A stretch of DNA of 12,409 nucleotides, from assembly GCA_964611195.1 (NCBI GenBank), contig CAZSXA010000054.1, positions 1 to 12,409 of the forward strand, in the 5' to 3' direction. The first letter of the stretch is position 1. Every line of letters begins with the position of its first letter. The notes beneath the pieces are model-generated. The model saw only the letters and a program-made list of their open reading frames with translations. It did not search any database and was not told the origin of the DNA. The position numbers were made by a program, and so were the translations under genes. This DNA comes from JADLGL01 sp964611195. GTDB lineage: Bacteria > Pseudomonadota > Alphaproteobacteria > Rhizobiales > Kaistiaceae. Below, piece after piece: positions 1-6,557 of this stretch.

Positions 1-1782
1 GGTTCGACGCGTTCGAAATATCGATCGAGATCCATGAGCGCCTGGAACTGATCCTCCCGCGCCCGCCAGTGCAGTCGCGGGAAGGCGTAGTAGCGATAGC
101 GCGGGTCCTTCCGCGGGATAAGGTCGATGTCCTCGCGCTGCTCGGGGTTGAAGATGCCGGCGAGCGGCAGGGCGATCGTCTCCGCTTCGGAGAACCAGCC
201 TGCCAGCCAGGCGAAGGACGAAATCGAAAGCACGATGTGCCGGGCCGAGGCGAGCTTTAGAAAGTCGGCACGCGGGGTATCTGGCGCCAGGAAACCCGCC
301 GCGGGGAAGGCTTCGCGAAGCGCTCGCAGATAGGGGTGGTCTTCGTGGATCTGGCCCAGAAAGATCGGCCGTTTGCCGGTCTCGGCAATGATCTGCCGAT
401 AATAGGCCAGCGGCAGCGGCGCATAGTGCGGATGCCCTCCGCGAAGCACGTCGCCGGCGCGGATATGGATGACGAGCTCATCGTCGCCGAAGCCGGGTGT
501 CGGCCGGGCGATGCCGAACATCGCGCGGTATTCGGTGCGCGGCAGCCGATAGTATTGGAGCCGCATCCCGAAGGAGGAATAGACGGCACCCTCGCACACC
601 CTCGAGTTCAGCATCTCAACGACCCTGGCGAGTTTCGGGCTTAGCCGGTGCGAGCCCTTGATTCGAAGCACGTTGCGGGCGGGCGCCGGCTCGCGTTTCG
701 TCTCGATGCTCCATTCCGGCAGCGACAGACCGCTGATCTGAAGCCCCGGCACCTCTGCCGCCACCGACCGCGCCAGCATGTATTGGAACATCTGGTTTGC
801 CATTCGCCCGCGCTGCTTCACGCGGAAGGTTGGTGGCCCCAAATTCGATTCGGACGCCGGCTGCGAATCCGCCTCGCTCTCCGGCGAGGCCGGCTTCAAA
901 CGCCGCGATTCCAGCCTTGTTCTTTGACCGCCGTCCAGGAAGCGGGACAGTCTGCCCGCGACGTCGAGACGAATGGACTGTCGTGCGGGATCAGCCTTGG
1001 CTTCGAGATGCGGGCGCAACTGCTCGCGCACCGTGGCCACGATCGTATCGACGGCTGCTTCGCGAAGGTGATCTGGAAGCCGCCTGGCGTGAAATCCGGG
1101 TTCGTGCCCCAGGGACCGAACCCCGGACCAAGCGCGGTTCTCGCCGGTTGCACTGATTCGCCTGACGTCTACCGCATTCGCGAGGATGAACGCTTCCTTG
1201 TCAGGCAACACCGACTGCCGGCATGGATTCAAGATCGAGGACACCGACTGTCGCCAGCTTTCGTCGTTGCCGAGGGCGAGGTCTTCATACCAGACAATGG
1301 CCTCCACACGCGGATCGGAGAGGGNNNNNNNNNNGGGCCTGCCCCACGATGCTGGACCACCACCCTGCGCTACCGCCAAGAATCTTCACGGCCTCCGCGT
1401 TCGACTTGGCCTTCGTGGCCTTGCGTCCGGCGTGGGCGAGGACTGCCTCGATAGGGTCGCGGACGACCACAACGACCTTGCCGAAGCGCCTCTTGTCCCC
1501 GATCTCATACGTCTCGAGCTCCTCCCAGCGGTGGGCCTTCTGCGCGATCGGCCGCATCACATCGACATGGCTGAGGATGTCCGATGCGCCGCGGAAGCTG
1601 TTGTGGCAGATCGGCACATCCTGAGCGTTTGTGCGACACCCCAGCGTCGCGCGCCCGGTCGCGAGCTCGATAACGAACCGCGTCAGATGGCTGCCCGAGC
1701 GTGGGTAGCTCAGAAGCGCAATCTCTAGGGTGTCGGTCGGAAGCGCCGCTCGATCCGACCGCATGTGACTCTGGTCTCGCAC
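1..1782 (-). CDS. Sulfotransferase / GT11-like glycosyltransferase fusion protein (partial, interrupted by assembly gap)
   Basis: Two-domain enzyme predicted to modify a surface polysaccharide or lipid-linked glycan; the C-terminus lies beyond the left edge. The chosen start is GTG at 1782, with GGAGG 8 nt upstream; ATG 1764 is an alternative. Residues 25-31 read SYPRSGS, the 5'-phosphosulfate loop of PAPS-dependent sulfotransferases. Residues 102-117 (VVVVVRDPIEAVLAHA) fit the 3'-phosphate site. Left of the gap the frame resumes with a sulfotransferase-like WYEDL segment. It then stays open without a stop from 1324 to 1, through a Pro/Ser/Glu-rich linker (about 830-925), into a fucosyltransferase-like domain: MANQMFQYMLAR (about 768-803), HIRAGD (450-467) and SSFAWLAGW (about 195-222). 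These match the GNQMFQY, HxRxGD and SSFSWW motifs of GT11 alpha-1,2-fucosyltransferases. The two sides join in frame only if the true gap is a multiple of three (zero included), not 10. Domain types are fairly sure; donor and acceptor are unknown. Confidence 0.8.
1325..1334. other. Assembly gap (10 N)
   Basis: Ten undetermined bases inside the sulfotransferase domain. The codons ending at 1335 and starting at 1324 are one base and two bases short of a full codon, so only a true gap of 0, 3, 6 and so on restores one frame. The nominal size is therefore a placeholder. Confidence 0.97.
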
Positions 1783-1958
1783 CCGCCGTGCCTCCCGGCT
1801 TGGCACAGTGTGTAGTCGAGAACCGGGAGCGAGTGAACTCGGCGCAGCGCCGGTCCGGGCAGCGTCTTCTTGAGAGATCGGCGAGCGAGCCTTCGGGGCG
1901 GGCAACCGCCGAGCCGCCGCCGCCGAACGCGACTCTTCGAATTCTGATGGTGGAAAGC

Positions 1959-2035
1959 TGGTAGCGGAGGAGGGACTCGAACCCCCGACACAAGGATTAT
2001 GATTCCTCTGCTCTAACCGACTGAGCTACTCCGCC
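1959..2035 (-). tRNA. tRNA-Met (anticodon CAT), elongator type
   Basis: Read on the minus strand, this 77-nt sequence folds as a complete cloverleaf. The acceptor GGCGGAG pairs with CTCCGCT, with one terminal G-U. The D arm is GCTC/GAGC, the anticodon stem GAGGA/TCCTT, and the loop ATCATAA puts CAT at positions 34-36. The T arm contains GGTTCGAGTCC, the discriminator is A, and CCA is encoded in the DNA. The first acceptor pair is G1-U72, not the unpaired C1-A72 of bacterial initiator tRNA, so an elongator is preferred. A lysidine-modified tRNA-Ile(CAT) is not excluded by the anticodon alone, but the overall sequence resembles alphaproteobacterial elongator tRNA-Met. It is followed on its own strand by the fusion gene after 176 bp, with no obvious terminator between them. 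Confidence 0.95.
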
Positions 2036-2052
2036 GCGCCTGGGCGCGCGGC

Positions 2053-2081
2053 ATATAAGGAACGGCCGGAATCGGTGTCAA
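2053..2081 (-). promoter_or_regulatory. Sigma70 promoter of tRNA-Met
   Basis: On the minus strand a perfect -35 TTGACA (2081-2076) is separated by exactly 17 nt from a -10-like TTATAT (2058-2053). Initiation near 2046 would leave a leader of about 10 nt before the tRNA 5' end at 2035, as expected for a tRNA promoter. Confidence 0.8.
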
Positions 2082-2297
2082 GCAAACAGGCGCGGCCGAC
2101 AATATGGCGGGTAGCCATCGCCGGACTTGCTGCGGCCCCTCCGCACGCGCCGCACTGGTGCGGCAACCTCGGCGGCAGTCAGGCTCGGCCCACCCGGCCC
2201 GGCTTGTCGACAGAAGCCTGCCGCTCTGGCCTTCCCTTCTCCGCCCAAGGCGCTAGGCTGTTTGCCTCAAGCGGGAAGGCAGAGCGGGGAGCGACCA

Positions 2298-2666
2298 ATG
2301 CCACACAAGTTCAAGATCGTGTCACGCGCCAACGACCAGTTCGGCGTTCAGTTCGTCTACAACGCCGAGATCGTCTTTTGGTCGGAGAGCTACAAGGGCA
2401 AGTCGAGCGCCGAGAACTGCATTGATTCCCTGAAGAAGAATGCGCCGGGTGCACCGACGGCGGACCTCACCAATGGCGAGAAGGAAACCGGCTATCGGTT
2501 CGAGATCGACGAGGCGAAGAACGGCGAGACCTATGTCCGCTTCGTTGCCTCCAATGGCGAGACGATGGTGCGAACGGAGACCTACTCCTCGAAGGCCGGA
2601 TCGAAGAACGCCATCGAATCGCTGAAGAAGAACGGCCCCGGCGCCGAAGTGGCCGACGAGAGCTAG
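2298..2666 (+). CDS. DUF1508 / YegP-family protein with two tandem repeats
   Basis: Small 122-residue, probably cytoplasmic protein of the YegP/DUF1508 family, whose molecular function is not established. It consists of two copies of the family unit: FKIVSRANDQFGVQFVYNAEIVFWSESYKG followed by SAENCIDSLKKNAPGA (about residues 4-52), then YRFEIDEAKNGETYVRFVASNGE followed by SKNAIESLKKNGPGA (about 68-117). Each repeat has the expected short beta strands and ends in an I-SLKKN-PGA helix turn. The ATG at 2298 is preceded by GGGGAG at suitable spacing and starts directly at the domain (MPHKFKI); an upstream in-frame ATG at 2127 would add a low-quality extension and is not favoured. The gene stands alone, divergent from the tRNA and 116 bp before the lipocalin gene. 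No signal peptide is visible. Confidence 0.88.
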   Translation: MPHKFKIVSRANDQFGVQFVYNAEIVFWSESYKGKSSAENCIDSLKKNAPGAPTADLTNGEKETGYRFEIDEAKNGETYVRFVASNGETMVRTETYSSKAGSKNAIESLKKNGPGAEVADES

Positions 2667-2711
2667 GTCGGCCGCCGTCCCGCTACGCCAGTCCCAGGCA
2701 GTCCGGCCGAC
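2667..2711. repeat. Inverted repeat after the DUF1508 gene
   Basis: GTCGGCCG (2667-2674) and CGGCCGAC (2704-2711) are perfect 8-bp complements starting right after the stop codon, separated by 29 nt. There is no following T tract, so a terminator role is only possible. Confidence 0.3.
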
Positions 2712-2782
2712 GGTGATCCGAACCGGCGGCGGCATCGTAGAACGGCAAACCACGTCTGCCCACGTTGCCAAAGGATGCCGCA

Positions 2783-3337
2783 ATGGCCCTGCTGTCCCGC
2801 GCCCGCAAGGGCTTTTTTGCGCTGCTCGGCGCAGTCGGCGTCGTAGCCCTCGCAGGCTGCGTCTCCGTGCCCGCCGGCGTCACGCCGGTCACCGGTTTCG
2901 ATCTCGATCGTTATCTCGGCACCTGGTACGAAATCGCCCGCCTCGACCACAATTTCGAGCGCAACCTCACCAACGTCACGGCCACCTACTCGCTGAACGA
3001 GGACGGCAGCGTCCGCGTCGCCAACCGCGGCTTCGACGTCACGATCTGCGAGTATGACGAGCAGATCGGCCGGGCGACGTTCAACGGCGACCCCACGGTC
3101 GCGAGCCTCGGCGTCAGTTTCTTTGGTCCCTTTGCCGGCGGCTATCACGTCATCGAGCTCGGCCCGGACTACAGCTATGCGGTCGTGTCGGGCCCGACCA
3201 AGGGCTTCTTCTGGATCCTGTCGCGAACCCCGGAAATGCCGGAGGCGACGGTCGAGCGCATCCTCGCCGAGGCCGAGGCCAACGGCTATCCGACCGACGA
3301 GATCATCTTGGTCGACCAGGGCGGACCGAGCTGCTGA
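2783..3337 (+). CDS. blc: Bacterial lipocalin lipoprotein (Blc)
   Basis: 184-residue outer-membrane-type lipocalin, predicted to bind hydrophobic ligands such as lysophospholipids or fatty acids at the envelope. The N-terminus is a lipoprotein signal: a basic start, a hydrophobic stretch (FFALLGAVGVVAL) and the lipobox LAGC, so the cysteine would be lipidated. The mature part has the lipocalin first motif GTWYEIARLDHNFERNLTNV, then NRGFD, SFFGPFAGGYHVI, and the C-terminal family motif YAVVSGPTKGFFWILSRTP, all closely matching E. coli Blc in order and spacing. The ATG at 2783 is chosen because AAGGA lies 7 nt upstream and the signal peptide starts well there; an in-frame TTG at 2765 is less likely. 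Its lone position convergent to a phospholipid methyltransferase gene may be coincidental. Confidence 0.93.
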   Translation: MALLSRARKGFFALLGAVGVVALAGCVSVPAGVTPVTGFDLDRYLGTWYEIARLDHNFERNLTNVTATYSLNEDGSVRVANRGFDVTICEYDEQIGRATFNGDPTVASLGVSFFGPFAGGYHVIELGPDYSYAVVSGPTKGFFWILSRTPEMPEATVERILAEAEANGYPTDEIILVDQGGPSC

Positions 3338-3375
3338 GCGGTCCCCACCGCGCTGGCAGACGGTCTTGAAGTCCT

Positions 3376-3410
3376 CGCCCGCCGCCAAACCTCCCTCCCG
3401 GCGGCGGGCG
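3376..3410. terminator. Candidate hairpin between convergent genes
   Basis: CGCCCGCCGCC (3376-3386) and GGCGGCGGGCG (3400-3410) form a perfect 11-bp GC stem around a 13-nt loop, located between the converging ends of blc and the methyltransferase gene. It has no T tract on either strand, so it is either a weak bidirectional terminator or an mRNA 3' stabiliser. Confidence 0.45.
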
Positions 3411-3420
3411 GGGCGCTACC

Positions 3421-4077
3421 TCAGATGCGCTCGAACTCGAGCAGCGAGAACAGCCACAACGGGCCGAGCTTGCGCCGGCTCATGAGGCGCACATCGTCGC
3501 GCTCGGCGAGCCGCGCAACCGGGAAGTCGGGGTTCCAGCCGAGCTTCGCCGCGTAACGGGCGAGCCGTCGCTCGGCCCAATGGACGAGGCCACCCGTCGC
3601 GGCGAAGTGGCCGATGACGATGATCCGCGCGCCCGGCTTCGTCACCCGGTGGAACTCGGCCATCACCTTCTCCGGGTCCGGAACCACGGTCATGACATAC
3701 ATCGCCACCACCGCGTCGAAGCTGGCGTCGGGGAAGCGGAGGTCGGCGGCGTCCATCTCCTCGATGGCCTCGACATGATCGAGCTTCTGCCGCGCCACGC
3801 GCACCCGGGCCCGGTCCAGCATGTCGGGCGAAAGGTCGATCCCGACGATGCGGTGGCGACGGTCATAGCGAGGCAGCGCCACGCCGGTGCCGACTCCGGC
3901 CTCGAGAATACGCCCGGTGGGCAGGCGGTTCACCAGCTTCGCCACCGCCCGCCGTCCCGTCAGGAACGGCAGCGCGAAGACATAGTCATAGACCGGCGCC
4001 CAGCGCGAATAGGCCGCCAGCACATCGGCGTCGGTCAGCGGCGACGGCGGATAGGGCTTGTCGTGAGGTGCGGTCAC
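3421..4077 (-). CDS. pmtA: PmtA-like phosphatidylethanolamine N-methyltransferase (class I SAM methyltransferase)
   Basis: 218-residue soluble class I methyltransferase. The N-terminal YSRWAPVYDYVFALPFLTGRR and the SAM loop ILEAGVGTGVALPRY (about residues 57-71) are typical of the short rhizobial/Rhodobacter PmtA enzymes. Those methylate phosphatidylethanolamine stepwise with S-adenosylmethionine to make phosphatidylcholine at the membrane surface. The acidic end of strand beta2 (VGIDLS) and the motif MDAADLRFPDASFDAVVAMYV are also in place. The start is GTG 4077, 8 bp downstream of the mnmA stop, so the two are probably cotranscribed; no strong Shine-Dalgarno is seen, which suits translational coupling. 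The class is certain. The PE substrate is inferred from family resemblance, and another lipid or small-molecule methyltransferase is possible. Confidence 0.8.
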   Translation of the reverse strand: MTAPHDKPYPPSPLTDADVLAAYSRWAPVYDYVFALPFLTGRRAVAKLVNRLPTGRILEAGVGTGVALPRYDRRHRIVGIDLSPDMLDRARVRVARQKLDHVEAIEEMDAADLRFPDASFDAVVAMYVMTVVPDPEKVMAEFHRVTKPGARIIVIGHFAATGGLVHWAERRLARYAAKLGWNPDFPVARLAERDDVRLMSRRKLGPLWLFSLLEFERI

Positions 4078-4085
4078 CGCGAGCG

Positions 4086-5285
4086 CTAGGCCGCCGCGAT
4101 GGCGGTTCCGGCAAGGCGTGCCAGCGCTTCCTCGGCCTCGCGATTGTGCGCTGCGTGGGCGATGACGCCGCCGCCGAGCACGCGGGCGCCTGCACCCTCG
4201 CCGTCGTAGAAGACGCAGGCCTGGCCGGGTGCGACGCCGTTTTCGCCATCGGCGAGTTCGACAATTACAGTGCCGTCCTCGACGCTGAGATGCGCCGGCC
4301 GCGGCGGCCGGGTCGAACGCACGCGGGCCTGGACCTCGATGCCGTCGGCGCCGATCGCGTCGAGCGCGCCGTCGCCGAGCCAGTTGACGTCCGAGAGTTC
4401 CAGCCGGTGCGTCGCGAGCGCGGAACGCGGACCGACGACGACGCGGGCATGCTCCGCATCGAGGTCGATGACATAAAGCGGCTCGCCGGCGGCAACGCCA
4501 ATGCCGCGGCGCTGGCCGATCGTATAATGGATCACGCCGTCATGACGGCCGAGAACGCGGCCGTCGAGGTGGACGATATCGCCGGGCTCGGCCGCGCCCG
4601 GCCGAAGCCGCTCGATGACGTCGGCATAGCGGCCCTCCGGCACGAAGCAGATGTCCTGGCTGTCGGACTTCTCCGCGATGCCGAGACCGAGCGAGCGCGC
4701 GATCTCGCGCACCTCGGCCTTGGTCATGCCGCCGAGCGGAAAGCGGAGGCGCTCCAACTGGTCCGGTGTGGTGCCGAAAAGGAAATAGCTCTGGTCCCGC
4801 GAGAGATCGACCGGGCGGAACATCGCCCGCCGGCCCGCGAGGCGACGGGAGGCGATGTAGTGGCCGGTCGCCATCACGTCGCCGCCGAGCTCCATCGTGG
4901 TCGACAGAAGATCGGCGAACTTGACCGTCTGATTGCAGGCAACGCACGGCACCGGCGTCCGGCCGGCGATGTAGCTGTCGGCGAAATCGGCGATGACGGC
5001 TTCCTTGAACCGCTCCTCATAGTCGAGGACGTAGTGCGGAATGCCGAGCATCTCGGCGACGCGGCGAGCGTCGTGAATGTCCTGCCCGGCGCAGCAGGCG
5101 CCCTTCCGGTGCGTCGCCGCGCCGTGATCGTAGAGCTGCAGGGTTACGCCGACGACGTCGTAGCCTTCGCGCTTCAGGAGGCCGGCGACGACCGACGAAT
5201 CGACCCCGCCGGACATCGCGACGATGACGCGGGTGTCCTCGGGCCGCTTGGCGAGATCGAGCGAGTTGAGGGCGGGCGAGTTCAT
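4086..5285 (-). CDS. mnmA: tRNA-specific 2-thiouridylase MnmA
   Basis: 399-residue cytoplasmic enzyme that installs the 2-thio group on U34 of tRNA-Lys, -Glu and -Gln, using ATP and sulfur relayed from a cysteine desulfurase. The ATP-pyrophosphatase loop SGGVDSS lies at residues 25-31. The two cysteines needed for persulfide transfer are both present: Cys117 in CVACNQTVKF and Cys213 in DSQDICFVP. TGHYI and RDQSYFLF motifs lie between them, followed by the tRNA-binding and beta-barrel C-terminal regions (HYTIGQRRGIG onward). Length is normal for the family. The ATG at 5285 gives a short leader peptide before the PP-loop, as in other alphaproteobacteria. The gene diverges from sciP, and its upstream promoter elements place transcription initiation almost at the ATG. 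Confidence 0.97.
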   Translation of the reverse strand: MNSPALNSLDLAKRPEDTRVIVAMSGGVDSSVVAGLLKREGYDVVGVTLQLYDHGAATHRKGACCAGQDIHDARRVAEMLGIPHYVLDYEERFKEAVIADFADSYIAGRTPVPCVACNQTVKFADLLSTTMELGGDVMATGHYIASRRLAGRRAMFRPVDLSRDQSYFLFGTTPDQLERLRFPLGGMTKAEVREIARSLGLGIAEKSDSQDICFVPEGRYADVIERLRPGAAEPGDIVHLDGRVLGRHDGVIHYTIGQRRGIGVAAGEPLYVIDLDAEHARVVVGPRSALATHRLELSDVNWLGDGALDAIGADGIEVQARVRSTRPPRPAHLSVEDGTVIVELADGENGVAPGQACVFYDGEGAGARVLGGGVIAHAAHNREAEEALARLAGTAIAAA

Positions 5286-5293
5286 TGCCCCGA

Positions 5294-5322
5294 CATATGG
5301 AACCTTATCGCCGCCGGGTCAA
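5294..5322 (-). promoter_or_regulatory. Candidate mnmA promoter, possibly giving a leaderless mRNA
   Basis: On the minus strand TTGACC (5322-5317) is followed after exactly 17 nt by CATATG (5299-5294). The -35 matches 5 of 6 consensus bases, while the -10 is weak at 3 of 6. Initiation about 7 nt beyond the -10 would fall within a few bases of the mnmA ATG at 5285. Confidence 0.45.
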
Positions 5323-5386
5323 AGGCAACCGGGACGGCTTGACCGGCCTAGGCTTCGAGAACTCTTACCGATTTGTTTCCATCGGT

Positions 5387-5401
5387 TTAGCCAAAATTTA
5401 A
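5387..5401 (+). promoter_or_regulatory. CtrA-type binding site upstream of sciP
   Basis: TTAGCCAAAATTTAA fits the CtrA full-site pattern TTAA-N7-TTAA with one mismatch in the first half. It lies 55 bp upstream of the sciP ATG in an AT-rich pocket of an otherwise GC-rich divergent region. A poorer second match, TTAC-N7-TTTC, lies at 5365-5379. In Caulobacter sciP transcription depends on CtrA, so the site is in the expected place. Confidence 0.6.
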
Positions 5402-5456
5402 GGCGCACAGCCGTAGCTTAGCACTTCAATTGGTCTGCCTGAGTTGTGAGCGTAGC

Positions 5457-5732
5457 ATGGCCGAAGCGATCCGTTCGCGGGTCAAATATGTGATCGGACC
5501 GGACGGAAGCCCGCTGACGATCGCCGATTTGCCGCCGCAAGATACCAAGCGTTGGGTGATCCGCCGCAAGGCGGAAGTCGTTGCCGCCGTAAGGGGCGGT
5601 CTCCTCAGCCTCGAAGAAGCTTGCGCGCGCTACACCCTCACCGTGGAAGAATTCCTCTCCTGGCAGCAGTCGATCGACGAGCATGGCCTCGCCGGCCTTC
5701 GCACCACCCGCATCCAGCAATATCGCGGCTAA
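5457..5732 (+). CDS. sciP: SciP (DUF1153), CtrA inhibitor and cell-cycle regulator
   Basis: 91-residue helix-turn-helix protein of the DUF1153 family, confined to Alphaproteobacteria. In Caulobacter SciP binds CtrA and keeps it from activating its promoters in G1 cells. The sequence shows the family hallmark RVKYVIGPDGSPLTIADLPP, then TKRWVIRRKAEVVAAVRGGLLSLEEACARYTLTVEEFLSWQ, which contains the helix-turn-helix, and the closing LRTTRIQQYR. Length and order match the family over its whole span. The ATG at 5457 is chosen because the upstream TTG-initiated extension (5430) lacks family similarity. The gene diverges from mnmA, sits behind a CtrA-type box, and is followed 57 bp later by a small membrane-protein gene and ruvX. 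Confidence 0.95.
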   Translation: MAEAIRSRVKYVIGPDGSPLTIADLPPQDTKRWVIRRKAEVVAAVRGGLLSLEEACARYTLTVEEFLSWQQSIDEHGLAGLRTTRIQQYRG

Positions 5733-5789
5733 CGATCTCGCCGCTTGATCGGACTTGAGCCGCCGCGCCAAGTCCATATTGTGCCGGCC

Positions 5790-5942
5790 ATGACAGCTGG
5801 CGTCTTCATCGCACTCGGTATCGCCATCGGCGCCGCCATCGGCATCGCCATCGGCAACGGCTTCATCGGCGTCGGCGTCGGCGCCGCGATTGGTGTCGCA
5901 TGGTACGGCGCGGACCGTTTCTTCCGCCGCAAGCGGACGTGA
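5790..5942 (+). CDS. Small glycine-zipper membrane protein
   Basis: A 50-residue hypothetical protein starting at ATG 5790. After MTAGVF it is one long hydrophobic stretch with regular small-residue spacing (IGAAIG, IAIGNG, IGVGVGAAIG), a classic glycine-zipper pattern that packs transmembrane helices tightly. It ends in WYGADRFFRRKRT, a basic cytoplasmic-type tail. It probably spans the inner membrane once, or twice as a tight hairpin. No catalytic residues are seen and no specific function can be given. The stop TGA (5940-5942) overlaps the GTG start of ruvX (5939) in a GTGA arrangement, which supports a real translated gene coupled to ruvX. No clear Shine-Dalgarno is visible. A TTG start at 5745 would add 15 residues but spoil the hydrophobic N-terminus. 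Confidence 0.72.
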   Translation: MTAGVFIALGIAIGAAIGIAIGNGFIGVGVGAAIGVAWYGADRFFRRKRT

Positions 5943-6427
5943 GCGCCCGACCGCCGGTCGCTCCCCTCATTACCGACGAGGTGAACGCCTTCGCGGGCGC
6001 GCTGCCGGAAGCCGGCGCGCTGATCGGCCTCGACCTCGGCACCAAGACCATCGGGGTCGCGATCTCCGACGCCGGCCGGCGGATCGCGACGCCACTTTCT
6101 CTCATCAAGCGCAAGCGCTTCGGCGTCGACGTTGAATCGATCTTCGAAGCTGCAGGCGGCGACGAGGTCGCCGGCATCGTCCTCGGCCTGCCGCGCAACA
6201 TGGACGGCACGGAAGGCCCGCGCGCCCAAGCCACCCGCGCCTTCGCCCGCAACCTCGCCGGCGTTCGGGCCGTCCCGATCCTCCTCTGGGACGAGCGCCT
6301 CTCGACTGTCGCAGTCGAGCGCATGCTGATCGAGGCGGACAGGAGCCGCGCCCGCCGCGCCGAACTCGTCGACAAGGCTGCCGCCGCCTACATCCTGCAG
6401 GGCGCGCTCGACGCCACGCGGAGCTAG
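5939..6427 (+). CDS. ruvX: RuvX / YqgF Holliday junction resolvase-like nuclease
   Basis: 162-residue RNase H-fold nuclease of the YqgF/RuvX family, linked to Holliday junction resolution and, in E. coli, to processing of the pre-16S rRNA 5' end. The core motifs are present: GLDLGTKTIGVAISD with acidic Asp32, GLPRNMDGTEGPRA (about residues 83-96), WDERLST with Glu119, and the C-terminal DKAAAAYILQ with Asp145. Together these form the expected acidic active site. The GTG at 5939 is chosen because it overlaps the stop of the preceding small gene (GTGA); an in-frame ATG at 5900 would give a long overlap and an untypical N-terminus. The first 25 residues are a variable extension before the RNase H core. 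Confidence 0.92.
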   Translation: MSARPPVAPLITDEVNAFAGALPEAGALIGLDLGTKTIGVAISDAGRRIATPLSLIKRKRFGVDVESIFEAAGGDEVAGIVLGLPRNMDGTEGPRAQATRAFARNLAGVRAVPILLWDERLSTVAVERMLIEADRSRARRAELVDKAAAAYILQGALDATRS

Positions 6428-6557
6428 ATCGTTCCCGCGTCGGCGGGGCAGACCCTGCCTCCTCTTTTGCGGGTCAGCGTGAGAGCTAGACAGCCGCCTG
6501 CCCGGGCCGAGCCGCCGCATCGCGGCCCGCGGACGACAGGATGGAATTGGCAGCGCG

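Noticed and set aside
4068..5342. Plus-strand open frame of 424 codons
   Set aside because: It is antisense to mnmA, which has full catalytic motifs. High GC makes long antisense frames common, and the translation has no family resemblance.
6504..6528. GGGCCG-N13-CGGCCC hairpin between ruvX and the acidic-protein gene as a terminator
   Set aside because: The stem is only 6 bp in very GC-rich DNA and has no T tract. It may occur by chance, though the convergent location fits.
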